Of a stretch of DNA of 7,025 nt, positions 1 through 6,491 are shown piece after piece. The stretch is from Planctomycetaceae bacterium. Lineage in GTDB: Bacteria > Planctomycetota > Planctomycetia > Pirellulales > Thermoguttaceae. The stretch's first letter is position 1, and each line of letters begins with the position of its first letter. The notes beneath the pieces were generated by a model. It was given only the letters and a program-made list of their open reading frames with translations. It was not told the DNA's origin and ran no database searches. The DNA lies in NCBI GenBank assembly GCA_031256755.1, contig JAIRPZ010000231.1:1-7025 (forward strand). Direction: 5' to 3'. The translations under genes and the position numbers were made by a program.

Positions 1-564
1 CGTATCAAAGCCGATCAGGCAGCAACCGGATTAAAAGAAGCCGCCGTTGTCGGCATCGGCAATGTCCGCGCCCGGAAAATCGCCTTCGGCATTACCGATT
101 CGCATTTCATTATGGGAAGTATGGGATCGGTTGTCGGTGAAAAATTAACACGGATTACCGAAAGAGCAAGGGACGAAAAACTGCCGCTGGTCATCGTTTC
201 CGGCAGCGGCGGCGGGGCAAGAATGCACGAGGGAATCCTTTCGCTGATGCAAATGGCAAAGGTCTCGGCTGCATTAGCCCGCCTGCACCAATCCGGCGGA
301 TTGTATATTTCAGTGATGACCAATCCGACGATGGGGGGCGTGGCGGCAAGTTTTGCCATGCTCGGCGATCTGATTTTTGCCGAGCCGAAAGCCATGATCG
401 GCTTTGCCGGTCCGAGAACGATTCAGGCAACGCTGAAAACCGAATTGCCGAAAGGGTTTCAAACAAGCGAGTTTTTGCTGGCACACGGCTATATTGACCG
501 GATTGTGCCGCGTGCCGACCTCAATATCGAAATTGCCAGAGCGGTGGACTACTGCGGAAAATAG
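1..564 (+). CDS. accD: Acetyl-CoA carboxylase carboxyltransferase subunit beta (C-terminal part, truncated by window edge)
   Basis: This is the beta half of the carboxyltransferase of acetyl-CoA carboxylase. With AccA it moves the carboxyl group from biotin-BCCP to acetyl-CoA, giving malonyl-CoA for fatty-acid synthesis in the cytoplasm. The frame is open from base 1, and 187 residues are present before TAG at 562-564. The visible part is the crotonase-like carboxyltransferase domain: MGSMGSVVGEK (residues 38-48), the oxyanion region SGGGARMHEG, SLMQMAKVSAALARL, NPTMGGVAASFAMLGD, and AEPKAMIGFAGPR near residues 130-142. It ends with the typical GFQTSEFLLAHGYID stretch. The N-terminal zinc-ribbon domain usual for AccD would lie outside the window. 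No alpha subunit is fused, because the protein stops shortly after the beta domain. A separate promoter-like box follows it, so cheW need not be in the same operon. Identification is secure; only the start is unknown. Confidence 0.96.
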   Translation, partial: RIKADQAATGLKEAAVVGIGNVRARKIAFGITDSHFIMGSMGSVVGEKLTRITERARDEKLPLVIVSGSGGGARMHEGILSLMQMAKVSAALARLHQSGGLYISVMTNPTMGGVAASFAMLGDLIFAEPKAMIGFAGPRTIQATLKTELPKGFQTSEFLLAHGYIDRIVPRADLNIEIARAVDYCGK

Positions 565-597
565 TTGACGGGGGGTTCTGCCGGAAGAAAAAAAGAG

Positions 598-603
598 TAT
601 AAT
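598..603 (+). promoter_or_regulatory. -10 box upstream of cheW
   Basis: A perfect TATAAT hexamer lies 48 bases before the cheW ATG, in the accD-cheW gap. It would start transcription near 610 and give a leader of about 42 bases. No good -35 sits 16-18 bases upstream. The TTGACG at 565-570 is 27 bases away, which is too far for a standard sigma-70 pair. The call therefore rests on the -10 alone. Confidence 0.5.
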
Positions 604-640
604 GATTCCGCATTTGTTGCCATTGCAGGAAAATATTAAC

Positions 641-646
641 AAGGAA
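641..646 (+). promoter_or_regulatory. Ribosome binding site of cheW
   Basis: AAGGAA sits five bases before the ATG at 652. It supports this start and is one of the few clear Shine-Dalgarno sequences in the window. Confidence 0.6.
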
Positions 647-651
647 CGACT

Positions 652-1188
652 ATGTCATCGAATTCCCCGAACAAAGTTACGGCTGCCGAATTGAACAAGT
701 TAAACGAAACCATCGAACAAGCCAATCTCGAAAACGAAGATACGCTGAAAAATATGTATCTGACATTCCGGCTCGGCAAAGAGGATTACGGTATCGAAAT
801 CCGCTATGTGACCGAAATTGTCGGGATGCAGAAAATTACGGAAGTGCCGGATATGCCGATGTTCGTGAAGGGTGTCGTCAACCTTCGCGGACAGGTGATA
901 CCGGTGCTTGATATGCGTCTGCGGTTCAATATGCAGCCGCGGGATTACGATGAGCGGACGTGTATCATCGTGGTCAATATCAGCGGCGTGCAGGTCGGCT
1001 TGGTCGTGGATACGGTCAATGAAGTGCGCAGTATCGAAGATGATCAAATTTCTCCGCCGCCGAAAACGGCAGGGGCGGACAGTGCCGGCTACATTCAGGG
1101 AATGGGCAAAGTCGGCGAGTCGGTCATCATTCTGCTCGAAGGCGAGCGTTTGCTCCGCGAAAACGAAACCGCTACCCTCGCTATGTAG
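652..1188 (+). CDS. cheW: CheW-domain chemotaxis adaptor protein
   Basis: CheW links chemoreceptors to the histidine kinase CheA in the cytoplasmic face of the receptor array. The 178-residue protein is one CheW domain (about residues 33-173) after a charged, probably helical N-terminal tail of some 32 residues. Diagnostic stretches are FRLGKEDYGIEI (39-50), VTEIVGM (53-59), VKGVVNLRGQVIPVLDMRLRF (72-92) with the conserved NLRG loop, and VGLVVDTVNEV (115-125). The PP-rich segment near 135 and the C-terminal MGKVGESVIILLEGERLL (151-168) also fit. There is no receiver domain, so it is not CheV. The start is supported by AAGGAA at 641 and an upstream TATAAT. The next gene begins 21 bases after the stop with no promoter between, so the two are probably co-transcribed. 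No CheA, CheY or receptor gene is in view, so its signalling partner is unknown. The tail is longer than in E. coli CheW. Confidence 0.95.
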   Translation: MSSNSPNKVTAAELNKLNETIEQANLENEDTLKNMYLTFRLGKEDYGIEIRYVTEIVGMQKITEVPDMPMFVKGVVNLRGQVIPVLDMRLRFNMQPRDYDERTCIIVVNISGVQVGLVVDTVNEVRSIEDDQISPPPKTAGADSAGYIQGMGKVGESVIILLEGERLLRENETATLAM

Positions 1189-1209
1189 TTCCCGCACCGC
1201 CTTGATCCT

Positions 1210-2328
1210 ATGCAGTATCGAAACGTTTGTCTCGAATCCTTCGCTTACTCGCTGCCGGAAGAATCGGTTTCCACGGACGACATAGAGGATCGCTGTCAAC
1301 CGGTCTATCAGCGTCTCTGTTTGCCGCAGGGACGGCTTGAATGGCTTTCCGGCATCAAAGAACGGCGGGTTTGGCAAACCGGCCGGATGCCCGGTCAGCA
1401 AGGACTTTTGACTGTGCAGAAGTTGCTCCGGCAAACCGGTTTTGATCCGCAAAAAATCGGTGCGCTGATTCACGGTTCCGTTTGCCGGGACTATCTCGAA
1501 CCCGCAACGGCGTGCAGTATTCATCACTCGCTCGGACTGCCGCCGCAGGGATTTGTGTACGATATTTCCAACGCTTGTTTGGGAATTGTCAGCGGTATCA
1601 TTCAAATTGCCGATATGATTGAACTTGGACACATCGGGGCGGGTATCGTTGTCGGCACGGAAAGTTCCCGATCGTTTCTTGAATCCACCATCAAACATCT
1701 CAACGAGGATTTGACGCTGACCCGCCGGGATGTGAAATCGGTTTTTGCTTCGCTGACGATAGGTTCCGGCAGTGCGGCGGTACTGCTTGTGCATCGGGAT
1801 TTATCGCAGACCGGCAACCGTCTTGTCGGCGGTGCGGTTCGGGCGGAAACAAAATTCTGCGATCTTTGCCGCAGCGATTCGGATCAATCCGGCGGCGATG
1901 CGATGAATCCGCTGATGAATACGGATTCGGTGAAATTAATGTTTGCCGGTGTGGAGGCGGCGAAACTTTGTTTTGATGATTTTTTGGCGGCATCGGGCTG
2001 GCAGCGGCAGGATATTGACCGGACATTTTGCCATCAGGTCGGGATAGCCCATCAGAAATTACTTTTTGAAACGTTAAATATTCCGCCGGAGTTGAATTTT
2101 TCGACATTGGAATATCTCGGCAACACCGGCAGTGCGGCCTTGCCGACGGCGGCGGCTATCGGTACGGCAAATGGTTTTGTCCGGGACGGAAGCAAAATTG
2201 CCTTGCTTGGGATCGGATCGGGCATTAATGTGGTTATGCTTGGTGCGGAATGGAACAAGACGCTTTACCGGGAAACCGAGCCGGACGAAACGGTCAAAAA
2301 GATTTGCGCACAAAACACAGTCATATAA
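1210..2328 (+). CDS. OleA/FabH-type condensing enzyme (3-oxoacyl-ACP synthase III family)
   Basis: A 372-residue thiolase-fold condensing enzyme. The triad is visible: nucleophile Cys123 in DISNACLG, His275 in CHQVG and Asn305 in GNTGSAALP. The closest family I recognise is OleA, which joins two acyl-CoAs head to head into a beta-keto acid. It is favoured over plain FabH for three reasons. Glu97 in RDYLEPATAC lies exactly 26 residues before the Cys, the same spacing as Glu117 and Cys143 of Xanthomonas OleA as I recall them. The His-Asn spacing is 30, as in OleA. The C-terminal ALLGIGSGINVVMLGAEW matches OleA rather than FabH. The length (FabH is about 320) also fits. Genomes often label such proteins 3-oxoacyl-ACP synthase III. 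No Shine-Dalgarno precedes the ATG, which lies 21 bases after cheW, so the two genes are probably one transcript. OleB, OleC and OleD are not adjacent, so the end product cannot be told. Confidence 0.88.
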   Translation: MQYRNVCLESFAYSLPEESVSTDDIEDRCQPVYQRLCLPQGRLEWLSGIKERRVWQTGRMPGQQGLLTVQKLLRQTGFDPQKIGALIHGSVCRDYLEPATACSIHHSLGLPPQGFVYDISNACLGIVSGIIQIADMIELGHIGAGIVVGTESSRSFLESTIKHLNEDLTLTRRDVKSVFASLTIGSGSAAVLLVHRDLSQTGNRLVGGAVRAETKFCDLCRSDSDQSGGDAMNPLMNTDSVKLMFAGVEAAKLCFDDFLAASGWQRQDIDRTFCHQVGIAHQKLLFETLNIPPELNFSTLEYLGNTGSAALPTAAAIGTANGFVRDGSKIALLGIGSGINVVMLGAEWNKTLYRETEPDETVKKICAQNTVI

Positions 2329-2391
2329 AGCCGAGTTTGCTCCGGTCTTCAATTTTGTTACGGAAATTTTTTATCCGTTAAAAACAGCCGG

Positions 2392-3408
2392 TCATTCATA
2401 CGCATTGACGATCTGCTGCACGAGCGGGTGACGGACAATGTCGCTCCGGTCAAGTTGCAGCATTCCGATGGACTCAATGTGCGAAAGCCGTCTTCGGGCA
2501 TCTATCAAACCGCTCTGTTTGTGATCCGGCAAGTCAATCTGCGTCATATCGCCGCAAACCGTTATCGTTGATGACTCGCCCATTCGGGTCAGAAACATCT
2601 TCATCTGCGCAACCGTTGTATTTTGTGCTTCATCCAGAATAATCGACGCATGGTTGAGCGTCCGCCCTCTCATATAGGCAAGCGGAATGACTTCGATCCG
2701 GTCTTCATCCATATACCGCTTCAGCATGTCCCTGTCAATCATATCCGCAAGCGCATCGAACAGCGGCCGGAGATACGGATTGATCTTCGCCTGCAAATCG
2801 CCGGGCAGAAAACCCAAACTCTCGCCGGCTTCTACCGCCGGACGCACCAGCACAATTTTTTTGACGGCATCGGTTTTCAACGCTTCCACCGCTTTTGCAA
2901 CAGCAAGATAGGTCTTGCCTGTCCCGGCAGGACCGGCGCAAATCACAACGACTTTGCTGCGGAGCAATTCGAGATACCGGGCTTGTCCGTCTGTTTTCGC
3001 ACGAATTTGTTTACCGCCGTAAACATCAATCGGTTTCGTATCGGAAACGGCTTTGCCGTGCAGGACTTCGGAGATCGCCCGCTGAATGTCGTCAGGATTG
3101 AGACAATCGCTTTTAACGGCGAACCGCTGTAATTGTTCAAGAAGATGCGATCCCCGCTGAACAGCATCGGCACTTCCCCGAAGCAGCACTTTTCCGCCGT
3201 CAACGGTCACTTTGATACCAACGGCTTCCCGGATACGCCGCAAATACATATCGGACGGTCCGAAAACTTTCAGCAATGCTTTGGCATCAATGACGGCCAC
3301 AGCGGTTTCTTTTTCGACCGGCTTGGGCGGCGGAGAAACTTCGCTTACCGTTTCGGCAGACAGCGGTTCAGAAAGCAATCTTTCAAAATAGGTCTCATTG
3401 TCGTCCAT
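2392..3408 (-). CDS. phoH: PhoH family P-loop ATPase
   Basis: A cytoplasmic ATPase of the PhoH/PhoL (YbeZ) type, a family tied to RNA metabolism and often to YbeY-dependent rRNA processing and phosphate starvation. Its exact role is unsettled. The 338 residues show an acidic, proline-rich N-terminus (1-35), a KH-like region (about 38-95, with GPSDMYLRRIREAVG), then the helicase-like ATPase core. The core has Walker A GPAGTGKT (159-166), VLVRPAVEAGESLGFLPG (186-203), AYMRGRT (244-250), Walker B IILDEAQN (256-263), and the sensor-like GDMTQIDLP (286-294). RSDIVRHPLV near the end is also typical. Length and domain order match full-length family members. The gene converges on the condensing-enzyme gene with a 63-base gap and is divergent from the PHP-like gene. 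No ybeY homologue adjoins it in this window. No Shine-Dalgarno is seen before the ATG, and a candidate promoter lies only a few bases upstream. Confidence 0.96.
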   Translation of the reverse strand: MDDNETYFERLLSEPLSAETVSEVSPPPKPVEKETAVAVIDAKALLKVFGPSDMYLRRIREAVGIKVTVDGGKVLLRGSADAVQRGSHLLEQLQRFAVKSDCLNPDDIQRAISEVLHGKAVSDTKPIDVYGGKQIRAKTDGQARYLELLRSKVVVICAGPAGTGKTYLAVAKAVEALKTDAVKKIVLVRPAVEAGESLGFLPGDLQAKINPYLRPLFDALADMIDRDMLKRYMDEDRIEVIPLAYMRGRTLNHASIILDEAQNTTVAQMKMFLTRMGESSTITVCGDMTQIDLPDHKQSGLIDARRRLSHIESIGMLQLDRSDIVRHPLVQQIVNAYE

Positions 3409-3418
3409 GCGGCAGGTG

Positions 3419-3446
3419 ATTTTACCGAATCAAAAGGAAAATACAA
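3419..3446 (-). promoter_or_regulatory. Candidate phoH promoter
   Basis: Reading the minus strand, TTGTAT (3446-3441) and TAAAAT (3424-3419) are separated by 16 bases. Transcription would begin about four bases before the phoH ATG, giving an almost leaderless mRNA. That fits the missing Shine-Dalgarno, but the -35 box matches only half the consensus. Confidence 0.3.
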
Positions 3447-3469
3447 CGGCATGGTTTTTCGCCGGCCGC

Positions 3470-3497
3470 TTGTTTTTTTCTTTTCATACGCTACAAT
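3470..3497 (+). promoter_or_regulatory. Promoter of the PHP-like gene
   Basis: TTGTTT (3470-3475) and TACAAT (3492-3497) have a 16-base spacer. The predicted start near 3504 leaves about 43 bases of leader before the ATG at 3547. It faces away from the phoH promoter, so the 138-base gap between the two genes works as a divergent regulatory region. Confidence 0.5.
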
Positions 3498-3546
3498 GGC
3501 GGTATGTTGTCGCCCTTACGCTGCCGCCCCGTACGTTGATACACAA

Positions 3547-4377
3547 ATGATGCGTTATTTCCTTTCGCTGTTTTGTCCCCTGTTTCTTTCCGGTATTGCT
3601 GCCGCTGCTGAAGAATTTCCGCAGCCGTCGCCGCAAATGCTCGGACAAGTTGCCCGGTTAAAGGCAAAAAATATCCCGCTGGTTGATTATCATATTCATC
3701 TGCGCGGCGGAATGACCGCAGAAAAAGCATTCGATTGGGAAAAGCGAACCGGAATCCGAAGCGGTGTTTTGGAAAATACCGGCAAGGGCTGGCCCCTGTC
3801 AGATAACGAAAAACTGGCAACATTCATCAAAGATGCCAAACGTTTTCCCTTGCTCGTCGGTATTCAGGTGAACGACCGTGACTGGTACAAAACGCTTTCA
3901 CCGGAAAATGCCAAACAAATTGACTATGTCTTGGCCGATACGATGATTATGGCGTTGACTCCCAACGGCAAACCGCAGAAACTTTGGCTTGAAAATGAGT
4001 ACGAAATTGCCGATCCGCCGGCATGGCTTGACCGGTATTTTGAACACTGTTTGACCGTCGTTAACGAGCCGATTCAGATACTCGCCAATCCGACATATCT
4101 GCCGCCGCGTATGGAAAAATACAGCGATGAATTCTGGAATACAGAACGGATGACGAAATTGATCGATGCCGCCGTCAAAAACAACGTTGCCTTGGAAATC
4201 CAATCGCCGTCCAAATTCCCGTCAAACCGCTTTATCGAAATCGCCCGAAAAAAAGGGGCGGTGCTGTCTGTCGGACGCAATAATTTCGATGACCGTAAAG
4301 ATGAATTGAAACGCCCGCTTGATCTCCTTGAATCCCTCAATATCAAGCCGGAAGAAATGTTCATCCTTAAAAAATAA
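3547..4377 (+). CDS. Secreted PHP/amidohydrolase-like protein
   Basis: A 276-residue protein with a signal peptide: MMRYF, a hydrophobic core (LSLFCPLFLSGIAAAA) and a probable signal peptidase I cut near residues 20-21, before EEF. It is therefore expected outside the cytoplasmic membrane. The mature part begins with a metal-site motif DYHIHLRGG (His49, His51) typical of PHP/amidohydrolase barrels, then a GIQVNDRDW strand (105-113), NPTYLPP (181-187), ALEIQS (215-220) and SVGRNNFDD (241-249). From memory this order resembles a planctomycete/verrucomicrobial family of PHP-like hydrolases; the substrate is unknown. The usual PHP GSDAH motif is absent, with GRNN in its place, so catalysis is not assured. 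The frame is open back to 3133, but that stretch overlaps phoH antisense and lies upstream of the promoter. Either adjacent ATG (3547 or 3550) puts the signal peptide at the N-terminus. pgi follows after 49 bases. Confidence 0.75.
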   Translation: MMRYFLSLFCPLFLSGIAAAAEEFPQPSPQMLGQVARLKAKNIPLVDYHIHLRGGMTAEKAFDWEKRTGIRSGVLENTGKGWPLSDNEKLATFIKDAKRFPLLVGIQVNDRDWYKTLSPENAKQIDYVLADTMIMALTPNGKPQKLWLENEYEIADPPAWLDRYFEHCLTVVNEPIQILANPTYLPPRMEKYSDEFWNTERMTKLIDAAVKNNVALEIQSPSKFPSNRFIEIARKKGAVLSVGRNNFDDRKDELKRPLDLLESLNIKPEEMFILKK

Positions 4378-4426
4378 TCCGTAACAAAAATAAACCCTTA
4401 ACAGCAAAGTATCAAACAACCGTATC

Positions 4427-6082
4427 ATGTCCAAATTGACTCAATCCGCTGCGTGGCAAAATCTGCAAAAGCATAAACAATCGCTCGAAACCGTTTCGAT
4501 GCGGCAACTCTTTGCGGAGGATCCGAACCGGTTCCGCAAGTTTTCGCTTCAACTCGGAAACATTCTCTTCGATTATTCCAAGAACCGGATGACCGAAGAA
4601 ACCGTCCGATTGCTGCTCCGTCTTGCCGAAGAAACCGGCGTTGCCGGCAGGCGGGACGAAATGTTTGCCGGCGAAAAAATTAACGTAACGGAAAAACGCG
4701 CCGTGCTGCATACCGCTTTGCGCAGCCGATCCGGCAAACCGGTTGTCGTTGATGGACAGGATGTCATGCCGGGCATCAAAGCCGTGTCTGACCGGATGAA
4801 GTCCTTTGCAAACCGTGTGATCAGCGGGGACTGGAAGGGCTGCACCGGCAAGCCGGTTACCGATATTGTCAACATCGGCATCGGCGGTTCCGATTTAGGT
4901 GCCGTCATGGTTACGGAAGCGTTAAAGCCCTATAAAACACGGCTGAATCTCTCTTTTGTTTCCAATGTGGACGGCACGCACATTGCCGAAACGCTTAAAA
5001 AACTGAATCCCGAAACAACGCTTTTTATTATTGCTTCCAAAACGTTCACGACGCAGGAAACGATGACGAATGCGGAAACCGCCAAATCATGGTTTATCTC
5101 CGGGCAAACGGCAAACGGCCGACCGCAGACGGACGCTGTTGCCAAACATTTTGCGGCACTCTCCACAAACCGGAAAAAAGTTGAAGAATTCGGCATCGAT
5201 CCTGAAAATATGTTTGAATTTTGGGATTGGGTCGGCGGACGCTATTCGCTTTGGTCGGCTATCGGTTTGCCGATTGTGCTGGGGATCGGCTGGGAGCATT
5301 TCGAGGAATTGCTGTCGGGTGCTTATGAAGCCGATGAACATTTCCGCAACGCGCCGCCGGAACAAAACATTCCGCTTTTGATGGGTTTGATCGGCATCTG
5401 GTACAACAACTTTTGGGAGGCGGACAGTCAGGCGATCTTGCCGTATGACCAATATATGCACCGCTTTGCCGCCTATTTTCAGCAGGGAGATATGGAAAGC
5501 AACGGCAAAGGAACGGACAGAGACAATGCGCCGGTTGATTATTCCACCGGACCGATTATCTGGGGAGAACCGGGAACAAACGGACAGCATGCTTTTTATC
5601 AACTGATCCATCAGGGGACGAAACTGATCCCGTGCGATTTTCTGGCACCGGTCAATTCGCACAATCCTGTCGGCGATCATCATCCGAAGTTGCTGTCGAA
5701 TTTCCTGGCGCAAACGGAAGCATTGATGAAAGGCAAGACGCTGGAAGAGGCATCGGCGGAACTCCGCAATGCCGGTTTACCTGAAGACGAGGTCAAACGT
5801 CTGGCACCGTCCAAAGTGTTTCCGGGCAATCGTCCGACTAATTCCTTCTTCTTCGAGAAATTAACGCCGCAGACCTTGGGAACGCTGATTGCGCTGTATG
5901 AACATAAAATTTTTGTACAGGGAACCGTGTGGAACGTGAACTCTTACGATCAGATGGGTGTGGAACTCGGCAAACAGTTGGCGGGTGTGGTGTTGCCGGA
6001 ACTGCAAAGCGGCGAAACCATCACTTCGCACGATTCTTCGACCAACGGACTGATCGCTTTTTACAAGAAATACCGGAAATGA
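4427..6082 (+). CDS. pgi: Glucose-6-phosphate isomerase
   Basis: Interconverts glucose 6-phosphate and fructose 6-phosphate in glycolysis and gluconeogenesis, in the cytoplasm. The 551 residues match the long bacterial/eukaryotic form (549 in E. coli). Both SIS domains are present: the phosphate-binding NIGIGGSDLG (149-158) and ASKTFTTQET (203-212), then signature one WVGGRYSLWSAIG (268-280) with Arg272. The catalytic Glu357 is in QQGDMESNGK, His388 in GTNGQHAF, and Lys516 in signature two SYDQMGVELGK (506-516). All line up two residues after the E. coli positions (355, 386, 514), so the enzyme should be active. Signature two has Met where Trp is common (SYDQM versus SFDQW). The ATG at 4427 gives the normal N-terminus, though no Shine-Dalgarno is seen. 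No promoter is evident in the 49-base gap, so it is probably transcribed with the PHP-like gene. A hairpin follows the stop. Confidence 0.98.
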   Translation: MSKLTQSAAWQNLQKHKQSLETVSMRQLFAEDPNRFRKFSLQLGNILFDYSKNRMTEETVRLLLRLAEETGVAGRRDEMFAGEKINVTEKRAVLHTALRSRSGKPVVVDGQDVMPGIKAVSDRMKSFANRVISGDWKGCTGKPVTDIVNIGIGGSDLGAVMVTEALKPYKTRLNLSFVSNVDGTHIAETLKKLNPETTLFIIASKTFTTQETMTNAETAKSWFISGQTANGRPQTDAVAKHFAALSTNRKKVEEFGIDPENMFEFWDWVGGRYSLWSAIGLPIVLGIGWEHFEELLSGAYEADEHFRNAPPEQNIPLLMGLIGIWYNNFWEADSQAILPYDQYMHRFAAYFQQGDMESNGKGTDRDNAPVDYSTGPIIWGEPGTNGQHAFYQLIHQGTKLIPCDFLAPVNSHNPVGDHHPKLLSNFLAQTEALMKGKTLEEASAELRNAGLPEDEVKRLAPSKVFPGNRPTNSFFFEKLTPQTLGTLIALYEHKIFVQGTVWNVNSYDQMGVELGKQLAGVVLPELQSGETITSHDSSTNGLIAFYKKYRK

Positions 6083-6084
6083 AA

Positions 6085-6108
6085 CAGGATGATGGCGTTA
6101 TCATCCTG
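6085..6108 (+). terminator. Hairpin directly after pgi, likely transcript end
   Basis: A perfect 9-bp stem CAGGATGAT/ATCATCCTG (6085-6093 with 6100-6108) with a 6-base loop starts two bases after the pgi stop. The downstream bases are C-rich (CCGTCCCCCT), not a U-tract. It may be a 3'-end stabiliser or a non-canonical terminator rather than a classic intrinsic one. Confidence 0.5.
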
Positions 6109-6119
6109 CCGTCCCCCTC

Positions 6120-6147
6120 TTATCCAAACTCAAAAACGGGGTACAAT
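6120..6147 (+). promoter_or_regulatory. Candidate promoter of the structured RNA
   Basis: TACAAT at 6142-6147 has the same form as the -10 at 3492, with a weak -35 (TTATCC, 6120-6125) 16 bases upstream. The predicted start, near 6154, falls immediately before the first hairpin of the RNA (stem from 6156), which supports its use. Confidence 0.45.
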
Positions 6148-6153
6148 ACTGCC

Positions 6154-6486
6154 CTGTTGATGATATATTGCGTTGTTGCGCCGTATCATTAACAGAAATC
6201 AGAAACAAAAAATTTAGAGTTCGTAGCAATTCCAAAACCGTCTTCGGACGGATTGGTTGACTTCACGTTCCAAACGGCTTGCCGTGTGAAGTGTCCCAAT
6301 ATGCAAAAGGAAAGCAACGTTGCTCCTGTAAGGGAGCGTCTGCGCCTTTTGCAATGGGAAATCTTCAGCGGCGCAATGTTGAAATTTGCAATGCACCTCA
6401 TTGGAACGAGGGAAGAAAACCTGTCTTTGGAACGCACCGCTCCTGTCTGAAAGCGGTCTTGTCTGCTGCTCGGCAACTGTTTTTCT
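6154..6486 (+). ncRNA. Candidate structured RNA of unknown family (free RNA or leader of the winged-helix gene)
   Basis: About 330 bases with no credible protein but closely packed helices. H1: 6156-6165 with 6184-6193 (10 bp, one G-U). An A-rich linker follows (6194-6226). H2: CCAA 6232-6235/6253-6256 and CCGTC 6238-6242/6247-6251 capped by UUCG. H3: ACTTCAC 6260-6266/6286-6292 and ACGG 6274-6277/6282-6285 capped by CUUG, with bulge GTTCCAA at 6267-6273. H4: CCCA 6295-6298/6355-6358 and TGCAAAAGG 6302-6310/6345-6353 enclosing GCTCCT 6322-6327/6332-6337 capped by GUAA. H5: CCTC 6396-6399/6408-6411, whose loop holds TTGGAAC, the exact complement of the H3 bulge. H6: ACCGCT 6436-6441/6452-6457. 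The tetraloops are the stable kinds only when read on the plus strand, which fixes the orientation. I see no RNase P, tmRNA, SRP or 6S signature. Ends are inferred from the -10 box and the U-tract. Pairings are by eye, not computed. Confidence 0.6.
6459..6484 (+). terminator. Weak intrinsic terminator or attenuator between the RNA and the winged-helix gene
   Basis: TTGTC (6459-6463) pairs with GGCAA (6472-6476), 5 bp with one U-G, and five T residues follow at 6480-6484, eight bases before the next ATG. The stem is short, so termination would be partial at best. Read-through would supply the mRNA of the downstream gene. Confidence 0.35.
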
Positions 6487-6491
6487 TCGCC

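Noticed and set aside
565..603. TTGACG plus TATAAT as a full sigma-70 promoter for cheW
   Set aside because: The spacer is 27 bases, about 10 too long. Only the -10 box is kept.
700..1794. Minus-strand open frame of 364 codons
   Set aside because: It lies opposite cheW and the condensing enzyme, both with clear family motifs. Its translation is rich in Arg, His and Phe and shows no domain.
2329..2391. Bidirectional terminator between the convergent genes
   Set aside because: Only a 5-bp stem ACGGA/TCCGT (2360-2364 with 2374-2378) around an A/T loop, with no convincing U-tract. It is too weak to annotate.
3133..3546. Upstream extension of the PHP-like reading frame
   Set aside because: It runs antisense through phoH, would bury the signal peptide inside the protein, and lies before the likely promoter.
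6154..6486. RNase P RNA, tmRNA, SRP RNA or 6S RNA
   Set aside because: The length suits the first two, but I find no RNase P core (GAGGAAAGUC type), no tmRNA acceptor/T-arm, no SRP GGAAGCAGC-type tip and no long 6S rod.
6279..6491. Upstream extension of the winged-helix reading frame
   Set aside because: The translation is Cys/Arg-rich with no recognisable fold, and the bases are accounted for by RNA helices.
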